Notes: generated by a model from the sequence alone, not told the origin. Shown: positions 24,359 to 32,351, counted from the stretch's first letter. The stretch is 33,370 nucleotides of DNA from Mycobacterium innocens (GCF_900566055.1 NZ_UPHQ01000138.1:1-33370); one strand, 5' to 3'. Made by a program: numbers and translations.

Positions 24359-24831
24359 GACATGACCTCCTGTTCCGTGTTGTTCCATGTGTAGTCGAGA
24401 AACTTGCCGTCGAAGGTCACAATCACCCGATCACCTTGCGGATCCGGGCGACGCCGCACACTCATCCGGAAGTTGATGGCGCTCATGATCCCGTCGCCGA
24501 ACTCCTCGGCGATCAGCTCCTTGAGAGCGGGCCCGTAGAGCGACAGCGCCTCATAGAACCGGTAGATCGTAGGATCCGCCGACGCCGATTCGCCGGATCC
24601 CCGGTAGGGCGTCAACTGCAGAGCGGCGACCGCGTCGTCGTCAAGGTCGAGCAGTGCCGCGACGGTCGCGGCGTCGTCAGCCGACAGCGGATGCTGGCCG
24701 AGGAGCGCCGCTACGGTCCACACCCGGTCCTTGCCGATTGCCTCGGCGATCTTGGTCCAGCTCAATCCCTTCGCCATCCGGGCCAGCTTGATGGCCTCGG
24801 CGAGCTGCAGCCTGGTCGCGTTGTAAGTCAC
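24355..24831 (-). CDS. cynS: Cyanate hydratase (cyanase)
   Basis: The protein has 158 residues, the normal length. The C-terminal catalytic domain has all three active-site residues in YRFYEALSLYG and GDGIMSAINFR: Arg91, Glu94 and Ser117, matching Arg96, Glu99 and Ser122 of E. coli CynS. The N-terminal half is the degenerate helix-turn-helix usual for cyanases. It converts cyanate plus bicarbonate to ammonia and CO2 as a decamer. It starts with GTG 10 bases behind osmC and its stop overlaps the next gene. No cynT or cynR is visible, unlike the classical cyn operon, which suggests cyanate is produced inside this pathway. Confidence 0.93.
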   Translation of the reverse strand: MTYNATRLQLAEAIKLARMAKGLSWTKIAEAIGKDRVWTVAALLGQHPLSADDAATVAALLDLDDDAVAALQLTPYRGSGESASADPTIYRFYEALSLYGPALKELIAEEFGDGIMSAINFRMSVRRRPDPQGDRVIVTFDGKFLDYTWNNTEQEVMS

Positions 24832-24841
24832 GTGGCGATGC

Positions 24842-25366
24842 CTAGTCGACGGTCAGGGTCGAGTCGACGGTGGCCGGACGGCGGAACGTGTTCACCACGG
24901 GCGACCAGGCGATCGCGGTGTCGTGGATCTCCTGCAACGTCTGGTCGTCGGCATCACCGGCCAGGGCGACGCGGCAGCGCACCGCGGTGAAGCCGAGGAC
25001 CTTGCCGGCCGGGGTGTCGCCGACGCCCCACACGGCGGAGATGTCGATGTCACCTTCCATCTCGACCTCGATCTTGGTCAGGGTCACGCCACGGTGGGTG
25101 GCGTTGGCCAGCAGGCCCACCGAGATGCAGGATCCCAGGGCCGCCAAAGTCGTCTCCGACGGGTTGGGCGCCGAGTCGTCACCCAGCAGCGCGGGGGGTT
25201 CGCCGACGAGCATCGGCGCCAGGTCGCGCACGTAGGTCATGTTGCGAAAGCCGCTTTCACATACCGTCTTGGCTTTCAGTGTCTTCTTGCCCGTGCTGGG
25301 GTCGGTCTTGGCGCTGCACGACAGCCGGTCCAGGCCTTCGGCATCGATGACAAGCACGTCGGTCAT
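24842..25366 (-). CDS. OsmC-family protein
   Basis: The protein has 174 residues. The OsmC core is recognisable: NPSETTLAALGSCISVGLLA with the peroxidatic Cys80, and the C-terminal strand region before TFRRPATVDS. In Ohr/OsmC peroxidases a second Cys sits in a VCP-type motif; here the matching segment reads AWSPVVNTF with Trp, so the resolving Cys seems absent. It may be a thiol-dependent detoxifier or a small-molecule binding member rather than a hydroperoxidase. GGAGGAGTCGAC precedes ATG 25366. It is the first gene of the seven-gene unit. Confidence 0.85.
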   Translation of the reverse strand: MTDVLVIDAEGLDRLSCSAKTDPSTGKKTLKAKTVCESGFRNMTYVRDLAPMLVGEPPALLGDDSAPNPSETTLAALGSCISVGLLANATHRGVTLTKIEVEMEGDIDISAVWGVGDTPAGKVLGFTAVRCRVALAGDADDQTLQEIHDTAIAWSPVVNTFRRPATVDSTLTVD

Positions 25367-25539
25367 GTCGACTCCTCCGTTTCTTTCCAAAGCAAATAGT
25401 TTTCGGTGTCAAGCTTTAGTGCTCGGCGGACGCGCAGACGTGACGACAATCGGCAGTCTTTTACACGATCGACACAAAGCTCACCTGGATGAACATGGCC
25501 GCCCGTAGTTTTCCCGCTGCCAGCGGGTCGCCTGGGCAG
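25367..25539 (-). promoter_or_regulatory. Upstream region of the osmC-cynS operon
   Basis: This 173-base gap between the DUF3097 stop and osmC should hold the operon promoter. On the minus strand a TTGACA (25410-25415) is present but no well-spaced -10 follows; the region also includes GACTGCCGATTGTCGTCA. No DosR or IdeR match. An ECF-type promoter could not be assigned. Confidence 0.35.
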
Positions 25540-26376
25540 CTAGGCGGCAGGCTGGGTAACGAAGTCGATGAGTTCTTCGACCCGGCTGATCAGCGCGGGC
25601 TCCAGATCGTTCCAGTCGCGGACCGTCGAACGGATACGCCGCCACGCCGTGGCGATGTCCGCCTGGTCGGCGTGCGGCCAGCCCAGCGCCTGACACACTC
25701 CGTGCTTCCACTCGATGTGCCGGGGTACGCTCGGCCACGCCTGCAGGCCGAGCCGGTGCGGTTTGACGGCCTGCCAGATGTCGACATAGGGGTGACCGAC
25801 GACCAGGGTGTCCGCGCCACCCGGCCCCTGACGCACCGCGTCGGCAATGCGCGCCTCTTTCGACCCGGGAACCAGGTGGTCCACAAGAACGCCGAGTCGA
25901 CAGCGCGGTCCGGGCCGGAAATCGGCGACGATGCGCACCAGGTCGTCGACGCCGCCGAGGTGCTCCACCACGACGCCTTCGATGCGCAGGTCCTCCCCCC
26001 AGACCTGTGCGATGAGCTCGGCGTCGTGACGGCCCTCGACGTAGATCCGGCTGGCACGGGCAACCCGGGCGCGGGCACCGGGAACCGCGACCGACCCGGA
26101 TGCCGTTCGCTTCGGCGTGACCGGCGCCCGGCGGCGCGGCGCAGTGAGGATTACCGGTCGACCGTCGAGCAGGTAACCGGGCCCGAGCGGGAAACCGCAG
26201 GTCTTACCGTGGCGGTCTTCGAGGTCGATGCGGCCGTATTCGACTCGGACCACGGCGCCGACGTAGCCGGTTTGGGCGTCCTCGACCACCATCCCGATCT
26301 CGACCGGATGCTCGACCGATCGCGGCGTGCGCCGCCCTCCCCCGGACAAGACGTCGCTGCCATAACGATCCACCAC
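25540..26376 (-). CDS. DUF3097 family protein
   Basis: The protein has 278 residues. It opens with RYGSDVLSGG and contains TASGSVAVPGARARVARASR, YVEGRHDAELIAQVWGEDLR, LGVLVDHLVPGSKE and VVGHPYVDIWQAVKP, the conserved blocks of the actinobacterial DUF3097 family. The E-G-x-x-D, L-V-D-H-L and G-H-P-Y-V-D series resembles a Toprim-like metal site, hinting at a nuclease or primase-like activity, but this is inference. It is on the same strand as, and 173 bases upstream of, osmC. Probably a normal chromosomal gene; the start at 26376 is the first ATG with coding character. Confidence 0.8.
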   Translation of the reverse strand: MVDRYGSDVLSGGGRRTPRSVEHPVEIGMVVEDAQTGYVGAVVRVEYGRIDLEDRHGKTCGFPLGPGYLLDGRPVILTAPRRRAPVTPKRTASGSVAVPGARARVARASRIYVEGRHDAELIAQVWGEDLRIEGVVVEHLGGVDDLVRIVADFRPGPRCRLGVLVDHLVPGSKEARIADAVRQGPGGADTLVVGHPYVDIWQAVKPHRLGLQAWPSVPRHIEWKHGVCQALGWPHADQADIATAWRRIRSTVRDWNDLEPALISRVEELIDFVTQPAA

Positions 26377-26579
26377 GCGGCAATACTAGGCAGTCGCTCG
26401 CCGGACCCTGTTGCGGCGCGCCGTGGCCGTCTAGCCAAAATGCCTGTCCCGGAGTGGCTTTGATGCTGTGGGCGCCGTGGCGCCAGGTGGATGACATCGG
26501 GCGGGAGAACATCGGCGGCCCCGCCACAGCCAAACCCATCGGCTCTTGAAATCTCAATATTGGTAAGCATAGACGGCGC

Positions 26580-27047
26580 CCCGCCCGATAGACGCCGAGG
26601 ATCCTGATTCGTTCGTGGCCAAGCTGCGGTACCAGCTGACCAAGGTCGACGGCGCGGATCCGGCCATTCTGGTCGAGCAGGCGGTGGTCAACGTGATTGT
26701 TGAACAACAGAAATGGTTGGCCACGACGTTTCCCCGCCTCGAGCCCAAGTACTTGTTCATCGGCGCCAAAGCAACCCCAACGGGCAGCGCCCGCGCCCGT
26801 ACGCCGCCTACTCACAGTTGCTGGCCAAACTCGACGATCTGCGTGGCCTGACTGACGGGGCAGGAAAACCCGTTGCGATTCAGCCAAACTCACCGACTAC
26901 GACACACCCGGGCAACCGAGCTTCGCAACGACGGGGTACCGATCCACGTCGTGCAGCGCTACCTCGGAGTCCGGAGATCACGCTGCGCTACGCCGCCACC
27001 TTGGCGGCCACCGCCGAAGCCGAATTTCTCAAACACAAGAAGATCGG
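26580..27047 (+). pseudogene. Tn554-like TnpB tyrosine recombinase remnant
   Basis: Pieces of a tyrosine recombinase lie in alternating frames: AKLRYQLTKVDGADPAILVE and EPKYLFIGAK (26606-26780), then RPYAAYSQLLAKLDDLRGLT (about 26780-26870), then the His/Arg box HRLRHTRATEL with VVQRYLG (about 26890-26960), and finally SPEITLRYAAT with the catalytic Tyr. At least three frameshifts separate them, and the N-terminal half is missing. The order matches TnpB of Tn554-type elements. Non-functional. Confidence 0.7.
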
Positions 27048-27439
27048 CGCCCAGGCATCTCTCAAGACGCTGGCTGCCCACACCCAGAAGAGGCGGGACT
27101 CGGTCGACACGCGGGCCCCGAAGGCGCTCCAAGGCCTACGCCGCGAAAAGGCCGACATCACCATCAGCAGTGTGGCCCGCCGCGCCGGAGTGACCCGCAA
27201 GAGCATCCACAACCGGCCCAAACTGCTAGCCCAGATCGAAGCGCACCGAACGTTGGCGGTGGTTTCGGACGAGCCCCAGTCGGCATCCGGCGGCGCCGAA
27301 TCGGGCATCATAGCCGCGCTGCGTAACCGGCTGACCGTCAAAGACACAGATCGCGCAGCTACGAGCTGAACTACGCGAACGCGACAACATCATCGCGGTT
27401 CTACAAGGAGAACTGGAACGACTCGCCGCGGGCACCTAG
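27048..27439 (+). pseudogene. Tn554-like TnpC (DUF6262) remnant
   Basis: The segment after tnpB reads LAAHTQKRRDSVDTRAPKAL, then SVARRAGVTRKSIHNRPKLL (a helix-turn-helix) and GIIAALRNRLTVKD. One base appears lost near 27348, after which LRAELRERDNIIAVLQGELE continues in another frame to a TAG at 27437-27439. This is the pattern of DUF6262/TnpC accessory proteins encoded behind tnpA-tnpB. Broken by the frameshift and lacking its recombinase partners. Confidence 0.65.
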
Positions 27440-27525
27440 GCAACCCCTGCGCCCGATGCGGCTGCCAACCTGCGAGGCCACCCCGTTTGCTACGACCACC
27501 GTCGCTACCTTCCTCATATTTAGGA

Positions 27526-27552
27526 CATTAAATAGTTAATGGCCTATATACT
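27526..27552 (+). promoter_or_regulatory. Palindrome and -10 of the small HTH gene
   Basis: CATTAA-ATAG-TTAATG (27526-27541) is a perfect 6-base inverted repeat in an AT-rich island. It is followed by TATACT (27547-27552), a good -10. The palindrome sits where a repressor would block the -35/-10 region; the HTH protein encoded downstream is the obvious candidate. Confidence 0.5.
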
Positions 27553-27558
27553 GCTGGT

Positions 27559-27603
27559 ATGGCTTGCGAGTCTGTCGCCGGTAGTGTGACATCGTCAGCA
27601 TGA
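27559..27603 (+). CDS. Possible leaderless upstream ORF, 14 codons
   Basis: An ATG at 27559 lies 6 bases after TATACT, where transcription would begin, so the mRNA could be leaderless. The frame MACESVAGSVTSSA ends in a TGA whose first bases overlap the ATG of the next gene (ATGA at 27600-27603), a typical coupling signal. The downstream gene has no ribosome site of its own, which fits coupled translation. Inference from position only. Confidence 0.4.
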   Translation: MACESVAGSVTSSA

Positions 27604-27863
27604 ACAGCCACAACATCGTTTACGGCGACCACCTCGCCGCGCTCACTACCCAGCTCCGGCGCAACCGTGCCACGATCACCCGGCGGCGCACCTCACTGCG
27701 GGAGGCCCTTGACCGTCAGAAGCGGTTCATCCGTGAAGCGCTCGACCAAGGCATGCCCCCAAGGAAGATCGCTCGCCTCAGTGGGCTCACCGAAGGGCGG
27801 ATAAGTCAGATCCGCAACGAAGGCGGGCCCGCCGTGAGCATGTTCGACCTCATCGAGGGCTAG
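27600..27863 (+). CDS. Small helix-turn-helix protein
   Basis: The protein has 87 residues. A basic N-terminal half (LRRNRATITRRRTSLREALD) is probably helical, followed by IREALDQGMPPRKIARLSGL and TEGRISQIRNEGG, a sigma-region-4 or MerR-like helix-turn-helix. No known family assigned. There is no clear Shine-Dalgarno sequence; translation is likely coupled to the tiny frame at 27559-27603. The AT-rich promoter region and the adjacent Tn554-like scar suggest the gene came with, or is a remnant of, mobile DNA. It is convergent with ctpG. Confidence 0.6.
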   Translation: MNSHNIVYGDHLAALTTQLRRNRATITRRRTSLREALDRQKRFIREALDQGMPPRKIARLSGLTEGRISQIRNEGGPAVSMFDLIEG

Positions 27864-27920
27864 CCCACCGCACTCAAAAGAATCCGGACACCGACCCGTG
27901 TCCCTGCGGTGGTGAGGTCC

Positions 27921-30245
27921 TCAGATGTCGTGGGCGGGGCCCGTCAGTGATTTGATGCGTCCGGCGCGCACGCCGTTGACGATGACGATGATCTCGGTGA
28001 GCTCGTGGACGAATACGACGGCGGCCAGGCCGAGGGTCCCGAACAGCGCCAGGGGCATGAGCACAGTGATGATGCCTAGCGAGAGTCCGACGTTTTGCAG
28101 CATGATCTGTCGGGAGCGGCGGGCGTGTTCGAGCGCTTGGGTCAGGTGACGCAGGTCTTGGCCCATCAGCGCGATGTCGGCGGTTTCGATGGCGACGTCG
28201 GTTCCCATGGCGCCCATGGCGATTCCCAGGTCTGCGGCGGCCAGGGCCGGGGCGTCGTTGACGCCGTCACCGACCATGGCGGTGGGCCGCTGAGCACGTA
28301 ACTGGCCGACTAGGCGCGCTTTGTCTTCAGGGCGCAGTTCGGCATAGACCTGCGCGATTCCGGCTTGGGCGGCCAGAGCGGCGGCGGTGGCGTGGTTGTC
28401 GCCGGTGAGCACCGCGACCTCATAGCCGTCGGCGCGGAGTCTGGTGATGACTTCGGCGGCTTCAGGGCGTAGTTCGTCGCGTACGGCGATCGCGCCGAGG
28501 AGCAGCTCGTCGCGCTCAACGAGAACCGCTGTGGCCCCGGCGTGTTGCATCCGTGCCACCTGATCGGTGAGGTCGCCGGGGTCCAGCCAGCCGGGCCGTC
28601 CCAATCGCAGCGCATGTCCGTCGAGATAGCCGGTCAGCCCGGCACCAGGGACGGCTTGCACATCGTCAGCGGCGGCTATCGGCTGTTCGGCGGCGGCGAG
28701 GATCGCCGCGGCGAGTGGATGTTCACTGCGCGCCTCCAAGGCGACCGCGACCGCCAGCACCTCCTCTCGGGTGGCGCCATTAGTGGTGGCGATGTCGATC
28801 ACGACGGGCCGGTTAGCCGTCAACGTTCCGGTCTTATCCAGGGCAAGTCCGCCGATGGTGCCCAACGCTTCCAGCGCGGCCCCACCCTTAATCAGCACGC
28901 CGAGTCGGGACGCGGCACCGATAGCCGCCACCACCGACACCGGCACCGCAATGGCCAGCGCGCACGGAGAAGCCGCGACCAGCACCACCAGCGCGCGTTG
29001 GACCCAGACCGCAGGACTGCCAACGACGCTGCCGATCCCGGCGATCAACACCCCGGCGATCATGATGCCCGGCACCATCGGTCGCGCGATGCGGTCGGCC
29101 AGTCGCTGGCTGGCGCCTTTGCGGGCCTGCTCGGCTTCCACGATGTGCACGATGCGGGCCAGCGAGTTGTCCTCGGCAGTGGCGGTGACTTGCACCTGCA
29201 GCACCCCGGAACCGTTGATCGACCCGGCGAACACCTCATCCCCCGGTCCCGCCTCCACCGGCACCGATTCACCGGTGATCGCCGAAATGTCCAGGGCGCT
29301 GCGCCCGGAACGCACCACGCCATCGGTGGCCAGGCGTTCGCCGGGTTTGACGATCATCTGATCGCCAACCCGCAGATCGGCTGCGGCGACCACGATCTCG
29401 GCGCCGTCCCGCAGCACCGTGGCCTCATCAGGCACCAGGGAGAGCAGAGCGCGTAAACCGCGGCGCGTGCGCGCCACCGCGTACTCTTCCAGGCCCTCAC
29501 TGATCGAAAACAGGAATCCCAGCATGGCGGCCTCGCCGACCTGACCCAGTGCCACCGCTCCTGCCGCGGCGATGGTCATCAGGGTGCCGACACCGATGCG
29601 GCCCCGCGCCAGCCGCATGAGGCTGGACGGTGCGAACGTCGAAGCCCCCACCGCCAGCGCCAAGACCTTCAACCCCAGGGCCACCGGCCCGAAGGGGGTA
29701 AGCCATGCGGTCACCGCCGAGGCGGTCAGCAGCACCCCGGACAACGCGGCTCGCCGCAGTTTGACCACTTGCCACAGCCGCTCAGGCACGTCGTCGTCAT
29801 CGTGGTCACAGCAGCCGTCACTAAACGCTCCGGCCGCCTGCGCGGTCACCGCCCTTCCCGCACCACTATCGTTGCCGCCCTGTCCCGACCGCGTTCGCTC
29901 GGCCCAGTCGAAGATCTTCTGCACCACACCGGGCTTGCTGTTATCAACAGAGTGCGGGGCACGCGCGGGCACCGATGCTGCCGGGATCCGCTCGGCATCG
30001 CAGATCGCCGGCAGGATCTCGTCTAGATCGAGGACCCCCGGCGAATACCGGATCACCACCGATGCCGTGCGGGGATAGGCCTGCACGGCTTGCACCCCGG
30101 CGACCTTGCCGACCGCGTCCTCGATCGCGACGGCCCGGACCGTGTCGAAACGAAAACCATTGATGCGCAGACGCATCCGTCCCGCGCCAGCCGAAATAAC
30201 GGTCAGCCCGATCCCGGCACCAGGGGCCGTATCAATGGTCAGCAT
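27921..30245 (-). CDS. ctpG: P1B-type heavy-metal ATPase CtpG
   Basis: The protein has 774 residues. The N-terminal ~80 residues form an HMA-like fold without CxxC, followed by a Cys/Asp/His cluster (SDGCCDHDDDD at about 142) that may bind Cd or Zn. Actuator motif TGES, membrane SPC (AASPCALA), phosphorylation DKTGT, SEHPLA and GDGVNDAP are all present, so it should be active. It pumps Cd2+/Pb2+ or a similar ion out of the cytoplasm. Together with cmtR and the DUF1490 gene it matches Rv1992c-Rv1994c of M. tuberculosis. GAGGGAGGCGCTC before ATG 30245 is a strong ribosome site. Confidence 0.94.
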   Translation of the reverse strand: MLTIDTAPGAGIGLTVISAGAGRMRLRINGFRFDTVRAVAIEDAVGKVAGVQAVQAYPRTASVVIRYSPGVLDLDEILPAICDAERIPAASVPARAPHSVDNSKPGVVQKIFDWAERTRSGQGGNDSGAGRAVTAQAAGAFSDGCCDHDDDDVPERLWQVVKLRRAALSGVLLTASAVTAWLTPFGPVALGLKVLALAVGASTFAPSSLMRLARGRIGVGTLMTIAAAGAVALGQVGEAAMLGFLFSISEGLEEYAVARTRRGLRALLSLVPDEATVLRDGAEIVVAAADLRVGDQMIVKPGERLATDGVVRSGRSALDISAITGESVPVEAGPGDEVFAGSINGSGVLQVQVTATAEDNSLARIVHIVEAEQARKGASQRLADRIARPMVPGIMIAGVLIAGIGSVVGSPAVWVQRALVVLVAASPCALAIAVPVSVVAAIGAASRLGVLIKGGAALEALGTIGGLALDKTGTLTANRPVVIDIATTNGATREEVLAVAVALEARSEHPLAAAILAAAEQPIAAADDVQAVPGAGLTGYLDGHALRLGRPGWLDPGDLTDQVARMQHAGATAVLVERDELLLGAIAVRDELRPEAAEVITRLRADGYEVAVLTGDNHATAAALAAQAGIAQVYAELRPEDKARLVGQLRAQRPTAMVGDGVNDAPALAAADLGIAMGAMGTDVAIETADIALMGQDLRHLTQALEHARRSRQIMLQNVGLSLGIITVLMPLALFGTLGLAAVVFVHELTEIIVIVNGVRAGRIKSLTGPAHDI

Positions 30246-30408
30246 GAGCGCCTCCCTCGTCGTGGATATTCACTCACCGATCGACATCAGTCAGTGCGGT
30301 TTCGAACACTCACACAGCTCGTCGAGCCAGCGGCCCACGCTGCCCGGCCCATCTTTCGTTTCGCCGCCGCCCACACACCATCGCCAACCAATCGGCGACA
30401 GCCGCAGG

Positions 30409-30705
30409 TCAGCAGCAATCGTCCTTATCGCAGTGATTGTGGGTCTGGGTGCCGACCGGAAGTGAGGCGTCATCGCCGATGCGGTCGCGAGCCTCGGCCA
30501 CCACGTCGGCGACCCGCAGCCGGGCTGACTCGGCCGCCACCTCCGCGCGCCGGGTTCCCCGCAAACCCCACTCCGTGGCAGCCACCGCGGCCCGGTGAAT
30601 CGGAGCCGGACCCACCGCCTTACGCAGCACCTCGTAGGCGCTGACCCCGACCAGTCCGGTGACCACCGTCGAGGCAGCCTTGACCAACAGTACGTGCGCA
30701 ACCAT
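30409..30705 (-). CDS. DUF1490 protein (Rv1993c-like)
   Basis: The protein has 98 residues. It begins MVAHVLLVKAASTVVTGLVG, a likely membrane-associated helix; the C-terminus ends HNHCDKDDCC, an obvious metal-binding tail. It lies between cmtR and ctpG as in M. tuberculosis Rv1993c. ATG 30705 is preferred (GGAGAGC upstream) over an ATG at 30738. It may deliver or buffer metal for CtpG at the membrane, in line with PacL-type partners of P-type ATPases. The 163-base gap to ctpG is long for an operon of this kind. Confidence 0.83.
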   Translation of the reverse strand: MVAHVLLVKAASTVVTGLVGVSAYEVLRKAVGPAPIHRAAVAATEWGLRGTRRAEVAAESARLRVADVVAEARDRIGDDASLPVGTQTHNHCDKDDCC

Positions 30706-30784
30706 CGCGAGCTCTCCTATTCCATTCTGTCGCAACATAATTAGTTTATTCAGCCGTTCGGATAGCCAAGGTCGATGACGGGGA

Positions 30785-31144
30785 TTATCGGCTACCCGTC
30801 ACCTCGACCTCGTCAGCGCACGGGGCCTGCTCGCCGACGCAAGGTTGGTCGGTGTCCACCGCAAGCACCACCTGAACCAATTCCCCCAATGCCTGGGCCA
30901 GGTGACTGTCAGCCAGGCCGTACCGAACCTGCCGGCCCTCATAGGTCGCGATCACCAACCCGCAACCCCGCAAACACGACAAATGATTCGACACATTCGA
31001 ACGCGTCAGCCCCAGGCGCGACGCCAACTGGCCCGGATAGCAAACGCCGTCCAGCAATGCCACCAGGATCCGGCACCGGGTCGGATCAGCCAGTGCCCGG
31101 CCTAGACGGGCCAACGCCGATTCCCGCACCTCACACTTCAGCAT
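30785..31144 (-). CDS. cmtR: CmtR, Cd(II)/Pb(II)-sensing ArsR/SmtB repressor
   Basis: The protein has 119 residues, near identical in pattern to M. tuberculosis CmtR. The winged helix includes YPGQLASRLGLTRSNVSNHL and the metal ligands in LSCLRGCGL (Cys57, Cys61) plus the C-terminal QPC (about Cys102). Metal binding releases DNA and derepresses the efflux operon. The upstream minus-strand sequence offers TTGCTG and TACTGT as -35/-10 with the ATG about 7 bases later, so the mRNA may be leaderless; no Shine-Dalgarno sequence is seen. Confidence 0.95.
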   Translation of the reverse strand: MLKCEVRESALARLGRALADPTRCRILVALLDGVCYPGQLASRLGLTRSNVSNHLSCLRGCGLVIATYEGRQVRYGLADSHLAQALGELVQVVLAVDTDQPCVGEQAPCADEVEVTGSR

Positions 31145-31185
31145 CCATAAAACAGTACATCCAGCACTGATATAACAGCAAGGGC
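31145..31185 (-). promoter_or_regulatory. Probable cmtR promoter, leaderless
   Basis: On the minus strand TTGCTG and, 18 bases later, TACTGT are followed after about 7 bases by the cmtR ATG. The region is AT-rich for this genome (TTATATCAG, TTTTATGG) and is the likely operator of CmtR. Confidence 0.45.
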
Positions 31186-31263
31186 TGACCTATCCTGAGG
31201 CCACTGTCCGTGCCGGGCCACCATCCAAAGTCTCATCGGCCGAACTTGCTGCCCAAAAACCAT

Positions 31264-32253
31264 TGAACCGTCCCCGGTTTTATGCGCACTTCCTTTGTTG
31301 GGAAGGATGGCGCGATGCCGAGCAAGTACGACGAGAACACCAAGGCCAGAGCGGTGCGACTGGTCCGGGAACACCGCGACGACTATGACAGCGAGTGGGC
31401 GGCGATGAAGGCGATCGCGGGCCGGCTGGGGATGAACGCGGAGACGCTGCGCAAGTGGGTTCGCCAGGCCGAGGTCGACGCCGGTGAGACGGCAGGGATA
31501 TCCAGCGAGGAGAGCCGGGAGCTGCGGGAGCTACGCCGCAAGACCAGGGAGCTTGAGGCAACGATCGAAATCCTCAAGGCCGCAACGACTTTCTTCGCGC
31601 GGGAGTGCGACCCGCTACACCGCTGATCTGTGCGTTCATCGACGAACACAAGGAGCGGTTCGGGGTCGTACCGATCTGCCGCGCCCTGGCTATCCAGGGC
31701 GTGGCGATCGCCCCGCGCACCTACTGGGCGCACCGCTCGTCGGCGACGTCAAAACGGGCCCTGTGGGACACCACGATCACCGAGATCCTGGCCGGCTACT
31801 ACCAACCCGATGCCGACGGGAAACGCCCACCGGAGAGCCTCTACGGCAGCCTGAAGATGTGGGCGCACCTGCAACGCCAAGGCATCCCGGTGGCGCGGCG
31901 CACGCTGGAACGGATCATGCGGCACAACGATTGGCGAGGCGTCATGCGTGCTCGCCGCCCACCGCGCACCACCGAGCCAGACCCGGCCGCGGCCCGCACG
32001 CCGGACCTGGTGGGCCGGCGCTGGCGCGTTGCCGCAACCAACCTGCTGGACGTGGCCGACTTTACCTATGTTCGGCTCGACACCAGCGGGTTCGGCTACA
32101 CCGCATTCGTTGTCGATGCCTATGCCGGGCTGATCCCCGGCTGGGAGTGTTCGATGGTCAAAGACACCGGATTCGTCGAGCGGGCGTTACGCCACGCCGC
32201 AACTTTCCGGGCACGTCAGGGCCATCCGTTCAGCGACACAATTCATCACAGCG
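31264..32253 (+). mobile_element. IS3-family element, 3'-truncated
   Basis: The left end starts TGAACCGTCCCCGG (31264-31277), as in mycobacterial IS3-group elements. OrfA and the first part of orfB follow in the normal overlapping -1 arrangement. After the HHSD segment (about 32253) the transposase similarity stops and the right inverted repeat is not found. The 3' end has been lost to a rearrangement next to an inverted repeat (32272-32334). Confidence 0.8.
31315..31626 (+). CDS. IS3-family OrfA (helix-turn-helix transposase subunit)
   Basis: The protein has 103 residues. The helix-turn-helix lies in NTKARAVRLVREHRDDYDSE and IAGRLGMNAETLRKWVRQAE; the C-terminus (ELRELRRKTRELEATIEILK) is the leucine-zipper-like coiled coil that oligomerises OrfA. 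AAGGA 8 bases upstream supports ATG 31315. Its end overlaps orfB by 22 bases, where a -1 frameshift would normally make the OrfAB transposase. It appears intact, although the element as a whole is not. Confidence 0.88.
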   Translation: MPSKYDENTKARAVRLVREHRDDYDSEWAAMKAIAGRLGMNAETLRKWVRQAEVDAGETAGISSEESRELRELRRKTRELEATIEILKAATTFFARECDPLHR

Positions 32254-32351
32254 ATTATGCCGAGATTTGCGTTAAGCCGAGGAATCGTGAGACGGCCTGT
32301 TTGGGTGGGCTGGCTGAGGAATTCCTCGGCTTAAAGATGTTTAAGGCGTGA
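31605..32351 (+). pseudogene. IS3-family OrfB (DDE transposase), truncated
   Basis: The frame starts CAFIDEHKERFGVVPICRAL and contains the first catalytic Asp in LLDVADFTYVRL and the second in FVVDAYAGLIPG. After HHSD the usual continuation (AGSQYTS...) with the catalytic Glu is lost; instead about 30 unrelated codons run through the inverted repeat to a stop at 32351. Without the last acid of the DDE triad it cannot catalyse transposition. Confidence 0.85.
32272..32334. repeat. Perfect 14-base inverted repeat, hairpin
   Basis: TTAAGCCGAGGAAT (32272-32285) and ATTCCTCGGCTTAA (32321-32334) are perfect inverted copies around a 35-base loop. The right arm lies within a 12-base palindrome GAGGAATTCCTC. 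It adjoins the point where the IS3 transposase breaks off. It could be a MITE-like unit, an attachment site or a terminator. Confidence 0.65.

Noticed and set aside
26464..26570. Possible coding piece on the minus strand (GQAFWLDGHG-like)
   Set aside because: No start, no recognisable family and little conservation signal; left unannotated.
27522..27544. GGAC ... GGCC pair around the palindrome as a DosR box
   Set aside because: The halves are too far apart; the CATTAA/TTAATG repeat explains the symmetry better.
28542..29456. Long plus-strand frame antisense to ctpG
   Set aside because: Antisense shadow; codon pattern and absence of domains.
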